From assembly GCA_948144175.1 (NCBI GenBank), contig CANXME010002567.1, positions 1-64,000 of the forward strand: a stretch of 64,000 nucleotides of DNA, read 5' to 3'. This stretch comes from Closterium sp. NIES-65 (lineage: Eukaryota > Streptophyta > Zygnematophyceae > Desmidiales > Closteriaceae). A program made the translations under genes and the position numbers. Position 1 is the stretch's first letter. Every line of letters starts with the position of its first letter. Shown here piece by piece: positions 52,919-64,000 of the stretch. A model generated the notes under the pieces. That model did no database searches, was not told where the DNA came from, and saw only the letters and a list, made by a program, of their open reading frames with translations.

Positions 52919-55900
52919 TCAAGAGGTGAGCAAGTGAGGCAAGGTAGGCACAAGGCCCAGCTGAGTACAGAAGCGCTGATGGTCACAAGGCGCAAGCGCC
53001 TTGGTGAAGATATCAGCAGTGTTGGCCTCAGAGGACACGTACGCAAGACGCAGCTGACCACGCTGGTGCAGCTCACGAGCAAGAAAGTAGCGGAGAGCAA
53101 TGTGCTTCGTTCTGTGCTCCAGTCGCTGCTCCCGACACAAGGCCAGCATGGCCTTGTTGTCTACGTACAGCACTGGAGGAGAACGAGGCGGCTCTTCGAG
53201 GTCAGTCAGCAAGTAGGTGAGCCAGCGAAGCTCCTGTGCAGCCATGGCTCCTGCGTAGATCTCAGCCTCACAACTGGAGCCGAGAACAGAAGACGAGCGA
53301 GTAGCCCGCCACGAAACAGAGCCGGAACAAGGGCTGAAGGTGTAACCCTGTGACGACCGCTGCGTAGCCTGGTCGTCAGCCCAAGAAGCGTCTGCGTGCC
53401 CGGTAAGGACCACTAGACTCTGCCCTCCAAGCACAAGCCCCATGCCCGACGTACTGCACAAGTAGCGCAACACCCTCTTCACTGCAGCCATGTGCTCCGG
53501 TCTGTGTCTCCCAGGAGCAACATAGCGTGCGAGAATGCTAAGAGGGTATGCAAGGTCAGGTCGTGTGTAGGTCTTCAGGTACATGAGGCAGCCAACAAGC
53601 TCTGGGTACGGGCCACTCGACTCTACGGACTCATCCGAAGGCAGAGCTGAGAGTGAGTGGCGAGTAGGCAGAGGAGTGGCCTGAGGCGAGGAGTACGTGA
53701 AGCCGAAGCGCTGAAGGACCTGCTGCACCATGTGTGACTAACTCAGGGTAATGGTGCGGCGTGCTCTGTCCCGAGTGATCTGCAAGCCAAGGTAGCTGCG
53801 CAGTTCACCCAGGTCAGTGCACGTGTGTTTCTTCTGGAGCTCGGACTTCACGTGGGCGAGTCCAGCAGTGTCAACTGTGGCAAAGACCAAGTCGTCGACG
53901 TACACGAGGATGTAGAATAGCGGCAAAGAAGTGTCGGTGCGCAGAAACAGTGACGAGTCGGCAGTAGAGGGAGCAAACCCAAGAGCGGCAAGTGTAGTCC
54001 TCAGTGTGTCGTGCCACTCACGCGGTGCCTGGCGGAGACCGTAGACTGGCCGCCGGAGGCTCCACTGGGTGCCAGGAGGAAAATTCCCAGTGAAGCCAAG
54101 TGGGCGGCGCAGCTAGATCTCCTCGTGCAAGCTGCCCTGCAAGAAAGCAGTGCTGAAGTCAAGAGAGTGTAGCTCGTAGTCACGGTGAGCAGCTATGTGC
54201 AGCAGTACCCGAAGAGTGGTCATCTTTGGGGTGAGAGAGAAGGTATGAAAGTAGTCAACTCCCTGCCGCTGACTGAAGCCACGAGCCACGTAACGCGCCT
54301 TGAAGACAGGTGGAGAACCCGGCGGCCGCTTCACCGTGAAAATCCACATGCCACTGACGATGTTCGCCCCAGGAGGGGGAACAGCGTCAACGTAGGTGCC
54401 TGTGGACTTCCAAAAAGCCATCTCTGCGTCCATAGCTGCCTGCCACTGAGAGGAGTAGGGACCTTCTATCGCCTCCGCGTAAGAGCGCGGAGTCGGGATG
54501 TCAAGTGCATCCGGGTCTCCCTCAGGGGTAAGCAGTACGGACACAAGATGAGGTGAAGCAGCGGCCAAGCACTGGAACTCCTCCTGCCTGTCCTCGAGGA
54601 CGTCCGTGCCAAGGGCACACTCACCCCCGACGGGCGGAGGACAGACAGACTCAGACTCAGCGACAAGACTGGGGGCGTAGTCTAGGCGACAGCGAGCAGC
54701 AAAGTCGACGAGGTCAGCAACTAGGGCAGACGCAGCAGTGGACTCAAAGGAAGGGTCAGCGACAACAGTAGCAAGGAGACGCGTGACAGTAGGACTGGCA
54801 GCACGAAGAGAGTCCGACTCTGGGTCGGCAAGCGTCGGAAGAAAAGACTCAGGAGGAGAAGGCAAAGGGGCACGCAGAGGAGCAGTGGACGGACGCAGAG
54901 ACATTTGGTGCGTGCCAGGGACAGGAGGAGGACGCTGACGCGAACCGCGACCACTAGTGCGAGCAGCACGGACAGGCGACGCAGGGCGAGACGCAAGCTC
55001 ACGACGCTCAGCAAGACCTCCAGTAGGACCAGTGTAGGGAGACGGAGCAGGCAGTGGGGAGGCCGGCTGTAACTGTAACTGCGACAGGACAGGCTGTGGA
55101 CACTCTCAGGGAGGAGGAGGACCAGTAGAAGACGGGAGACCAAGAACCTGCTGAAGGAGCGGAACAATGTACGGCCGAGGCTGCGCGGCAAGTCCAGACA
55201 CAGCAGGGACAGCACCAGCACCCCCAGTGGCAGCACCAGCGCCAGCAGCACCCCCAGCTCCAGTACCTCCAGCAGCACCAGTAGCACCCCCAGCAGGACC
55301 GCCTCCAGGACCGACAGCAGTAGCCTCCGCGCCAACACCCGCAGCAGCTCCAGCTCCAGAAGTACCCGCAGGCCCAGCAGCTCCAGTTCTCCCAGTACGA
55401 GCACCTCCGCGACCCGTGGCACCAGCTCCCTTAGCAGCAACAGAACCTCCAGTACCTGCAGCACCTCCAGCTCCAGCAGCTCGCCTCCAGCGCCGGGCAA
55501 ACCACTCACGCAGCTCCTGTGGAGAGAGTGGCTCCCGGCGAGACGAAGCACCTGGAGAACCGCCAGGCACAGCACCAGTAGGCCCAGCTCCCTCAGGCTC
55601 CGCACCCCCAGGCTCAGCCCCTCTAGGCGTAGCACCCCCAGGCTCAGCACCCCCAGGCTCAGCACCCCCAAGCGTAGCACCCCCAGGCTCAGCACCCCGA
55701 GACTCAGCACCCCCAGGCTCAGCACCCCCAGTCGTAGTACCCTCAGGCTCAGCACCCCCAGGCAAAGCACTCACACGCTTTGCACCCCCAGAGTCAGCAC
55801 CCCTAGGCTCAGCACCCTCAGCAGCACCAAAGTCACCAGCGACCTCGACAGGCTCAACAACATCTACCTGGGACACACCTGAAGGGGCAGGACCCTGAGG

Positions 55901-56977
55901 GGGGGGGGGGTCTACCGGGGGGGGACCTGGCACAAGGAAGAGCGGTGGCGGGGGGAGGGACGGAGTGCGGTAGGGGAAGAGACGGTAGTAGGGGACCGAC
56001 TCGTCGAACGTGACGTCCTGGGAGGACAGAACACGGCGAGAGGTGGGGTGGTAGAACTGCCACCCTAGCGCGTCAGGGGGGAAACCTAGGAAGACGCAAG
56101 GAGCAGCACGAGGGGACAGCTTGTCCGCAGACAAGTCGCGGACAAACGCCCGAGATCCCTAGACACGGAACGCAGACGCATCACCAACCTTCCCCGTCCA
56201 CAGCAAAGCTGGGGAGGTCTCCGGCATGGAGACCCTGGGCTGAAGGTTGATCTGATGCGCCGCGTACCGGACCGCAAACGGCCACAGAAAATGGGGGGCA
56301 GCCGCATGCATCATGGACGTACGGGCGATGTCCATGACCATGCCAATGCGGCGCTCAGCAATCCCATTTTGCTGTGGAGAGTCCGGAAGCGTGAAGGTCT
56401 GACGGATGCCTCGTGCACGACAGTAGGCTCGCAGAAGGCCAGAGGAGAACTCTCCGCCTCTGTCAGAGTGCAGACGCAGAACAGGAAAGTCCGAGCCGAA
56501 GCTCTGCCTAAGCTGGAGACGAGCTGCGCAGATCCAGTCGATCAACACCTCAGTGACATCACCCTTGCTGCGCAAGGGGAAGACTGTGGTGTAACGCGAG
56601 TAGTCGTCAACCACCAGCAAGAAGTAGCGCTCGTGACCCTATCCACGGACGTGGGCTGGGCCCCACACGTCCATGTGAAGCGTCTGCAGCGGGGCCTCTG
56701 TCGGAGGAAACTGGGAGGAGTGAGGGGCAGCCCGCTGCCGCCCCTTGACACAGGGGACGCAGGTAGGGCCAGGCCCCGGAGGAAGGGGAGGGAGGGACCG
56801 GGGAAGACCAGAGACAAGGACACGAGAAGCCATGCCTCGGAGACGAAACAGGGAGGGGTGACCAAGACGGTGGTGCCAGAGGAGAGTCTTGTGAGACAGG
56901 AGGCGACACGAGAAGGGGGCAGACTCAGGACCAGACCTGGACGCTGCAGCTAACACCTGACCCGACGTAGCTACCTG
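52919..56977 (-). pseudogene. Copia-4 Pol remnant, one frame with five stop codons
   Basis: From GAG-pre-integrase through integrase, linker, reverse transcriptase and RNase H, all in a single frame with no indel. Stops (plus-strand positions): 56639 TAG, 56159 TAG, 55106 TGA, 54113 TAG, 53738 TAG. By comparison with Copia-1, -2 and -5 they replace CAG, TGG, TTA, TGG and CAG. YVDD and the RNase H motifs are kept. Confidence 0.9.
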
Positions 56978-56979
56978 AC

Positions 56980-57110
56980 TGTCAGATTATCATAGTTGAT
57001 GCATGTTTGTAGGCTATAGTGGGGTAGCACATATGGGGTACAGCTTTCTAGGGTTGTATTTGTACCCAACCCTGACTTAGTCATTCTCATTCCTGTTCAC
57101 TTGTTTCACA
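56980..57110 (+). repeat. Copia-5 5' LTR
   Basis: 131 bp, TGTCAGATTATCATAG to TTTCACA. Shares TGTCAGATT and GTAGCACATATGGGGTAC with Copia-2 rather than with Copia-1. Confidence 0.9.
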
Positions 57111-57179
57111 TGGTATAGAGCGGGTCCTTCCTTAGGACCGTATTTTTTAGGGCCCACCGAAGCGCGCCCCGAGGCGCGC

Positions 57180-57950
57180 CTTTTTTTTAGCGACCCCTCG
57201 GGTCGCCATTTCCCTCGCGGCCCCGCTGTCCCTCAGACGCGGCCCCGCCACCCCTCCTGATCGCGGTCCCGCCGCCTGCTTGGCGCGGCCCCGCCGCCGG
57301 CTCTGACGCGGCCCTGCCGCCAGCTTCGTCGCGGCCCCGCCGCCTGCTTGACGCGGCCCCGCCGCCTCCACTGACGCGGCCCCGCTCCGCCGGCTCTGAC
57401 GCGGCCCTGCCGCCCGCTTCGTCGCGGCCCCGCCGCCTGCTTGACGCGGCCCCGCCGCCTCCCCTGACGCGGCCCCACCGCCGGCTCCGCCGCTGCACCC
57501 TACGGCCCGCCGCTGCACCCTACGGCCCGCCGCCCCACCTGACGGCCCCGCCGCTGCACCTCACGGCCCGCCGCTGCACCCTACGGCCCGCCGCCCCACC
57601 TGGTCGGCCCGCCGCTGCACCCTACGGCCCCGCCACTGCACCTGCCGGCCCGCCGCTGCACCGGTCGACCCGCCGCTGCACCTGACAACTGCCGCCCCAG
57701 CAGCCGAACCCCCCGGGAGCCGAGCCGCCCAACACCGAGCCGCCCGGGACTCGAGCCGCCCTGCTGCCGAGCCGCCCGGGAGCCGAGCCGCCTTGCACCC
57801 GAGCCGCCCTGCCGCCGAGCCGCCCGGGAGCCGAGCCGCCCTGCGCCCGAGCCGCCCAGCCGCCGAGCCGCCCGGGAGCCGAGCCGCTGTGCACCCGAGC
57901 CGCCCGGTCGCTGAGCCGCCTTTCTGCATAGCTGCACGACCTGCCCTCCC
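57180..57950 (+). repeat. GC-rich minisatellite leader of Copia-5
   Basis: GCGGCCCCGCCGCC units with GCTTGACGC spacers (about 57215-57480), CTGCACCCTACGGCCCGCCG units (about 57490-57690) and CGAGCCGCCCGGGAGC units (about 57710-57920). The first about 120 bases, with AGCGACCCCTCGGGTCGCC, match the leader start of Copia-1. Confidence 0.88.
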
Positions 57951-58019
57951 TGGTGAGCACAGTCCCACTGACACTGCGAGCTCTTTCCCTACTGCTTGCA
58001 CTGCGTCGCTGTCGTCGCC

Positions 58020-61000
58020 ATGGCTACCCCTAGTGTCCTAGCTTTTGACGCTGAGGGTCGCGCCATTGATTTTGAGGTCTGGTTAGACGACCTGCAGCTG
58101 TTCTTACAGTGCGACAGGGCTGACGACCTTTCTCTCTTTGACCTCACCTCTGGCGCCTCTCCTGCTCCTGCTGCTGATGCTGATCCCACTGTCCGCTCTA
58201 AGTGGGCCACCCGCGATGCTGCTGCACGTCTTGCTGTGCGTCGCCACCTCCCTACCTCTGAGCGTGCGCACTTTAGTCAGTACAAGAGTGCTCAGACCTT
58301 GTACGACGCTGTAGTTGCGCGCTACTCCTCCCCTGCCACTGCTGCACTAAGCCGTCTCATGCTTCCCTACCTCTTTCCTGACCTCTCTGCCTTTCCCACT
58401 GTCGCTGACCTCATTACGCACCTCCGCACTAGTGACACTCGCTACCGCGCCGCCCTTCCTGCTGAGTTCTGCGCTAAGAACCCCCCCCCCATGTACATCG
58501 CTCTCTACTACGTAGTCGCGCGCCTCCCTGACTCCCTTTGCGTCGTCAAGGACCACTTTCTCGCAGTCTGTCCCACCACCCTCACCGTCGACCTCCTCGA
58601 GAAGGCCCTCCTCGCAGCGGAGAAGAGCATAGTCGCTGTAGGTGCTTCTCGTGGTGACCCTCGCACCCCCATCTTTGAGGGGTGCTCTCCTTCCCCCTTG
58701 CTGCCCTCTGTTGCCTCTGCTGCTGCTGCCGACCTACTTGGTCTTGAGTCGGTCGGCGCGGCGTCTGCCCCTAGTGGGAGACGTCGCTCCAGCAAGGGCA
58801 AGGGGGGCAAGGGCGCGGGTGGAGCTGGAGGGGGCGGTGGCGGTGGCGGCGGTGGCGGCGGAGGGAGTGGGGGTGGCGGCGGGACTAGTGGCGGGGGTGG
58901 TGGTGGTGGTGGCAGCAGCGGCGGAGACGGTGGTGGTGGTGCCAGCGGTGGTGGTGGAGGCAGCGGCGGAGGTGGAGGCGGCGGAGGTGGAGGCGGTGGA
59001 GGCGGCAGCGGAGGAGGCGGTGGTGGTGGAGGAGGTGGAGCTGGTCGAGGTGGTACCCAGCAGCGTAGCGGCGGTGGTGGTAGCCAGAGCTCGCACCGGC
59101 AGCAGCAGCAGCGCTCGCGGGACATCCCTCCGCCTCAGCAGCTTCGTGAGTGGTACGCTGGGCGTCAGAGGGGTGGGGGTACTGGTCCCTGCACCTACGT
59201 TCTTCGTTCCGGCGACCGCGCGGGTGAGCAGTGTGGGGGTGCCCACGCCACCCAGCGCTGCTTTGGCCGCCTGACGGACGCTTGGCGTCAGCAGTTCCCT
59301 GGGGCTAGTGAGATCCCTCGCTGGGATGAGCTTCTAAGGGCTGGTGTAGCGATCTTTGATCTTGATTTTGATGCTATCCTTGCTGCTATGTATGTTGTGG
59401 ATTATAGTGAGGAGAATGAGGGTTACCGTTGTTTCCAGCCCGACCCGGGCATTGGTTCTGCTGCGCTAGGTGCTTGTGAGGTTGCTGCTCTAGGTGCCAG
59501 TGCGTCTGTGCTCTCAGGTACTGGTGAGACTGCGCTCTCAGGTACTGCGTCGTCCTCGTCCTCCCTCACTTTCACACTTGACTCCGGAGCTTCTCGCTCC
59601 TTCTTTCGAGACCGCACTACCCTTACGCCGCTCGGCCGGCCGGTTGCGGTCTCCCTTGCTGACCCCTCTGGGGGTCCTGTCCTGTCTCACTTCTCCACTG
59701 TCCTCCCGTGTCCGGCTGCCCCTTTGGGCACCCTGTCGGGTCTGTACCTTCCCTCGTTCTCTACGAACTTGGTGAGTGGAGCGGACCTGCAGGATGTGGG
59801 GGTTCACCAGTTCACTCCTGCGAGTCAGCGGGTGACCCACTGCACGGAGGCACGCACAGGCCGACACCTGGCCACATTCTCGCGTCGGCCGGGGTCGAGT
59901 CTCTACACCCTGACCGTTGAGTCTCCTCCTGTCCCTGCGTCTGGTCAGGTGGCTGCGTCGGGTCAGGTGCTTGCTGCTGCGTCCCGGTCAGGTCCTGAGT
60001 CTGCCCCCTGTTCTTGTCGCCTCCTGTCTCACGAGACTCTCCTGTGGCACCACCGTCTTGGCCACCCCTCCTTGCCCCGTCTTCGGAGCATGGCTTCCCG
60101 TGTCCTTGTCTCTGGTCTTCCCCAGTCTCTCCCTCCTCTCCCCTCCGGGCCAGGACCTTCCTGTGTCCCCTGTGTCGAGGGTCGCCTCCGGGCTACTCCT
60201 CACTCCTCCCACTTCCCCCCGACAGAGGCTCCCCTGCAGACGCTTCACATGGATGTGTGGGGCCCAGCCCCCGTCCGTGGGCAGGGTTACGAGCGCTACT
60301 TCCTGTTGGTGGTTGACGACTACTCGCGTTACACCACAGTCCTCCCCTTGCGCAGCAAGGGTGCGGTCACTGAGGTGCTGATCGACTGGATCCGCGAGGC
60401 TCGTCTCCAGCTCAGGAAGAGCTTCGGCTCGGACTTTCCTGTTCTGCGTCTGCACTCGGACAGAGGCGGAGAGTTCTCTTCTCGCCTTCTGCGGGACTAC
60501 TGTCGTGCACGGGGGATCCGCCAGACCTTCACGCTTCCGGACTAACCACAGCAAAATGGGATTGCTGAGCGCCGCATTGGCATGGTCATGGATGTCGCTC
60601 GTACGTCCATGATGCATGCGGCTACCCCCCATTTTCTGTGGCCGTTTGCGGTGAGGTACGCGGCGCATCAGCTCAACCTTCACCCCCGGGTCTCTCGGCC
60701 TGCGATGTCCCCAGCCTTGCTGTGGACGGGGAAGGTTGGTGATGCGTCTGTGTTCCGTGTCTGGGGATCTCGGGCGTATGTCCGCGACTTGTCTGCGAAC
60801 AAGCTGTCCCCTCGTGCTGCTCCCTGTGTCTTCCTTGGCTTCCCCACTGACGCCCCAGGGTGGCAGTTTTACCACCCCTCCTCTCGTCGTGTTCTGTCCT
60901 CCCAGGACGTCACGTTCGACGAGTCAGTCCCCTTCTACCGTCTCTTCCCCTACCGCACTCCTTCCCTCCCCCCTCCCCCGGACTTCCTTGTGCCGGTTCC

Positions 61001-63851
61001 CCCCCCGGTAGACCCCCTCCCCCCTCAGGTTCCTGCCCACTCAGGTGTGTCCCAGGTAGACGCCGTTGACCCGGTCGAGGTTACTGGTGACTCTGGTGCT
61101 GCTGCGGGTGCTGAGCTTGGGGGTGCTGACTCTGGGGGTGCTGTGCGCGGGGGTGCTGAGCCTGGGGGTGCTACTGCTGGGGGTGCTGGGCCTGAGGGTG
61201 CTACTGCGGAGGGTGCGGAGCCTGGGGGTGCTGAGCCGGAGGGTGCTGTGCCTGGAGGTGCTGGGTCTGGGGGTGCTGGGTCGGGAACTGCTGAGCCTGG
61301 GGGTGCTGAGCTGGGAGCTGCTGAGCCTGGGGGTGCTGCGTCTGGAGCTGCTGAGCCTGGGGTTTCTCCTGCTGCTGCGTCTCGCCGGGAGCCCCTCTCT
61401 CCACAGGAGCTGCGCGAGTGGTTCGCTCGCCGCTGGAGGCGTGCTGCTGAGTCTGGAGGTGCTGCTGGAGCTGGAGCTGGAGCTTCTTCGACCGTCGAGG
61501 GTGCGGGTGCTGCCGGTCCCGGAGCTGCTGGACCTGCGGGTCCTCCTGGAGCTGGAGCTGCTGAGGGTGCTGGTGCTGTCCGTGCTGCGTCTGGAGCTGC
61601 CGCGCGGCCTCGGCCGTACTTCGTTCCGCTCCTGCAGCAGGTTCTTGGTCTTTCTCCTCCAGTAGAGGGTCCACCGCCTGTCCAGTCGCAGTCCCTGCTG
61701 GAGCCTTCCTCTCCACTGCCTGCTCCCTCTCCTTACACTGGTCCTACTGGAGGTCTTGCTGAGCGTCGTGAGCCTGCGTCTCGTCCCGCGTCGCCTGTTC
61801 GTGCTGCTCGCGCTAGTGGTCGCAGTTCGCGTCAGCGTCCTCCTCCTGTCCCTGGCACGCACCGGATGTCTTTGCGTCCGTCCACTGCTCCTCTGCGTGC
61901 CCCTTTGCCTTCTCCTCCTTAGTCCTCTCTTCCTGCGCTTGCCGACCCTGAGTCGGACTCTCTTCGCGCTGCCAGTCCTACTGTCACGCGTCTGCTTGCT
62001 ACTGTCGTCACTGACCCCTCTTTTGAGTCCACTGCTGCGTCTGCTCTAGTCGCTGAGCTCGTTGACTTTGCTGCTCGCTGTCGTCTCGACTACGCTGCTA
62101 GTCTTGTTGCTGAGTCTGCGTCTGTCTGTCCTCCGTCCGTCGGGGGTGAGTGTGCTCTTGGCACGGACGTCCTAGAGGACAGGCAGGAGGAGTTACAGTG
62201 TCTAGCGGCTGCTTCACCTCATCTCGCGTCTGTACTGCTTGCCCCTGAGGGAGACCCGGATGCACTAGACATCCCGACTCCGCGTTCTTACGCGGAGGCC
62301 GTAGAGGGTCCCTACTCCTCTCAGTGGCAGGCAGCTATGGATGCAGAGATGGCTTCCTGGAAGTCCACAGGCACCTACGTTGACGCGGTTCCCCCTCCTG
62401 GGGCGAACATCGTCAGTGGCATGTGGATCTTCAGGGTGAAGCGGCCGCCGGGCTCTCCACCTGTCTTCAAGGCACGGTACGTTGCTCGTGGCTTCAGTCA
62501 GCGGCAGGGAGTTGACTACTTTCAGACCTTCTCTCCCACCCCGAAGATGACTACTCTTCGGGTGCTGCTGCACATAGCCGCTCAGCGCGACTACGAGCTT
62601 CACTCTCTCGACTTCAGCACTGCGTTCTTGCAGGGTAGCCTGCACGAGGAGATCTGGCTTCGCCGTCCACCTGGCTTCACTGGGACTTTCCCTCCTGGCA
62701 CCCAGTGGAGCCTCCGACGGCCAGTCTACGGTCTCCGCCAGGCACCGCGTGAGTGGCACGACACACTGAGGACTACGCTTGCGGCTCTTGGGTTTGCTCC
62801 TTCTACTGCTGACCCGTCGCTGTTTCTTCGCACCGACACTTCCCTGCCGCGGTTCTACATCCTCGTGTACGTCGACGACTTGGTCTTTGCCACAGCGGAC
62901 ACTGCTGGACTCGCCTACGTGAAGTCCGAGCTGCTGAAGAGACACACGTGCACAGACCTGGGTGAACTGCGCAGCTACCTTGGCTTGCAGATCACTCGGG
63001 ACAGAGCACGCCGCACCATTACCTTGACTCAGTCACACATGGTGCAGCAGGTCCTTCAGCGCTTCGGCTTTACGTACTCCTCGCCTCAGGCCACTCCTCT
63101 GCCTACTCGCCACTCACTCTCAGCTCTGCCTTCGGATGAGTCCGTAGAGTCGAGTGGTCCGTATGCAGAGCTTGTTGGCTGCCTCATGTACCTGATGACC
63201 TGCACACGACCTGACCTTGCATACCCTCTGAGGATTCTTGCACGCTATGTTGCTCCTGGGAGACACAGACCGGAGTACATGGCTGCAGCGAAGAGGGTAT
63301 TGCGCTACTTGTGCAGTACGTCGGGCATGGGGCTAGTGCTTGGAGGGCGGAGTCCAGTGGTCCTTACCGGCCACGCGGACGCTTCTTGGGCTGACGACCA
63401 GGCTACGCAGCGGTCGTCACAGGGTTACACCTTCAGCCTTGGTTCCGGCTCTGTCTCGTGGCGGTCTACTCGCTCGTCTTCGGTTCTCGGCTCCAGTTGT
63501 GAGGCTGAGATCTACGCCGGGGCCATGGCTGCACAGGAGCTTCGCTGGCTCACCTACCTGCTGACTGACCTTGGAGAGCCGCCTCGTTCTCCTCCAGTGC
63601 TATACGTAGACAACAAGGCCATGCTGGCCTTGTGTCGAGAGCAGCGCTTGGAGCACAGAACGAAGCAAATTGCTCTCCGCTACTTCCTTGCTCGTGAGCT
63701 GCAGCAGCGTGGTCAGTTGCGACTTGCGTACGTGGCCTCTGCGGCCAACACTGCTGATGTGTTCACCAAGGCACTCGCGCCTTGTGACCATCAGCGCTTT
63801 TGCACCCAGCTGGGTCTTGTACCTGTCTTGCCTCACTTGCTCTCCTCTTGA
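58020..63851 (+). pseudogene. Copia-5 Gag-Pol, full length with two nonsense codons
   Basis: ATG 58020 to TGA 63851 in one frame, very close to Copia-1 throughout. TAA at 60543 (TCA in relatives) falls in the integrase just before PQQNGIAERR, and TAG at 61920 (GAG in relatives) lies in the linker before reverse transcriptase. No frameshift. Protease DSGAS, integrase HMDVWGP and HSDRGGEF, YVDD and RNase H motifs are intact. It would need enzymes from another copy to move. Confidence 0.93.
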
Positions 63852-64000
63852 CTTCACTTGTACTGTGACATATATATATACCTGCTCTTGTTTGTCTAGT
63901 TTTATATATATGTCTGTACTCCTGCATGTGAACTGGCCTCTGGCCCTGCTCTTGTGCTCGGACTGTGTGGTGACTTTGTGATCCACCCTGAGCTTGCTTT

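Larger units (their letters stand above)
52579..56979 (-). mobile_element. Copia-4: copia element, 5' part cut off by Copia-5
   Basis: The minus-strand 3' LTR (52579-52703) and Pol reach to 56979, where the 5' LTR of Copia-5 starts inside the segment just after the protease (around SGQVATSGQVLAAAS). Gag, protease and 5' LTR are missing here. The 5 bases before its LTR are TCATC, the expected target duplication for the unseen end. Confidence 0.92.
56980..64000 (+). mobile_element. Copia-5: copia element nested in Copia-4, 3' LTR beyond window
   Basis: 5' LTR 56980-57110, primer site TGGTATAGAGCGGG at 57111 (one base short of the consensus), GC-rich leader, Gag-Pol and 3' untranslated text up to the window end. 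The five bases before it are CTGAC. The sequence at 64000 matches the text about 40 bases ahead of the purine tract in Copia-2, so the 3' LTR should follow closely. Confidence 0.93.

Noticed and set aside
58020..63851. Programmed read-through at the two Copia-5 stops
   Set aside because: The intact sister Copia-1 has sense codons at both places, so the stops are ordinary nonsense mutations.

Overview
The window reads as nuclear DNA from a streptophyte. Genes carry spliceosomal introns with GT/AG borders. The gene families are plant-lineage ones: an AP2 factor with a DREB-type signature and an LHW-type bHLH factor. Copia retrotransposons primed by initiator tRNA-Met are abundant. The GC-rich, Gly/Ala/Pro-rich Copia polyproteins resemble those I associate with zygnematophyte algae such as Closterium, but that placement comes from memory and is only a suggestion.

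Left part (1-31,450), host genes. A damaged BUB1-like checkpoint kinase (+, 9-5197) runs off the left edge. It is followed by an AP2/DREB-type factor (+, 7647-9857), a 684-bp inverted-repeat transposon with a hairpin nested inside it, and an unrecognised protein with an EAR-type repressor motif (+, 12587-14653). Next are a complete 19-exon CTP synthase (-, 15035-23702), a complete 10-exon LHW-type bHLH gene (+, 25303-29258) and a two-exon mitochondrial succinate dehydrogenase iron-sulfur subunit (-, 29559-30501). CTP synthase and LHW are divergent; LHW and SDH2 are convergent.

Right part (31,454-64,000), a nest of retrotransposons. Copia-1 (-) is complete, has an unbroken 1968-codon ORF, near-identical LTRs and a perfect 5-bp target duplication. 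A hAT/DUF4371-type gene starting at 39277 was hit twice in one exon, by a 377-bp TRIM and by Copia-2 (+). Its reading frame runs straight through both sites if the insertions are ignored. At the right end, Copia-3 (another lineage, -) is cut by Copia-4 (-), which is cut by Copia-5 (+), which leaves the window before its 3' LTR.

The most unusual signal is in the host genes. Introns of CTP synthase and BUB1, and the DNA just after the AP2 gene, contain many partial exon copies ('exon echoes'). Nearly every echo spans one exon-intron junction. Upstream echoes copy the acceptor plus the start of the exon; downstream echoes copy the end of the exon plus the donor. In CTP synthase the true exons still join into one clean 558-codon frame, so the echoes look splice-neutral. 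LHW and SDH2 next door show none that I can see. A second unusual item is the TRIM, which carries a tRNA-like A box in its LTR and a B-box-like sequence just past its primer binding site.
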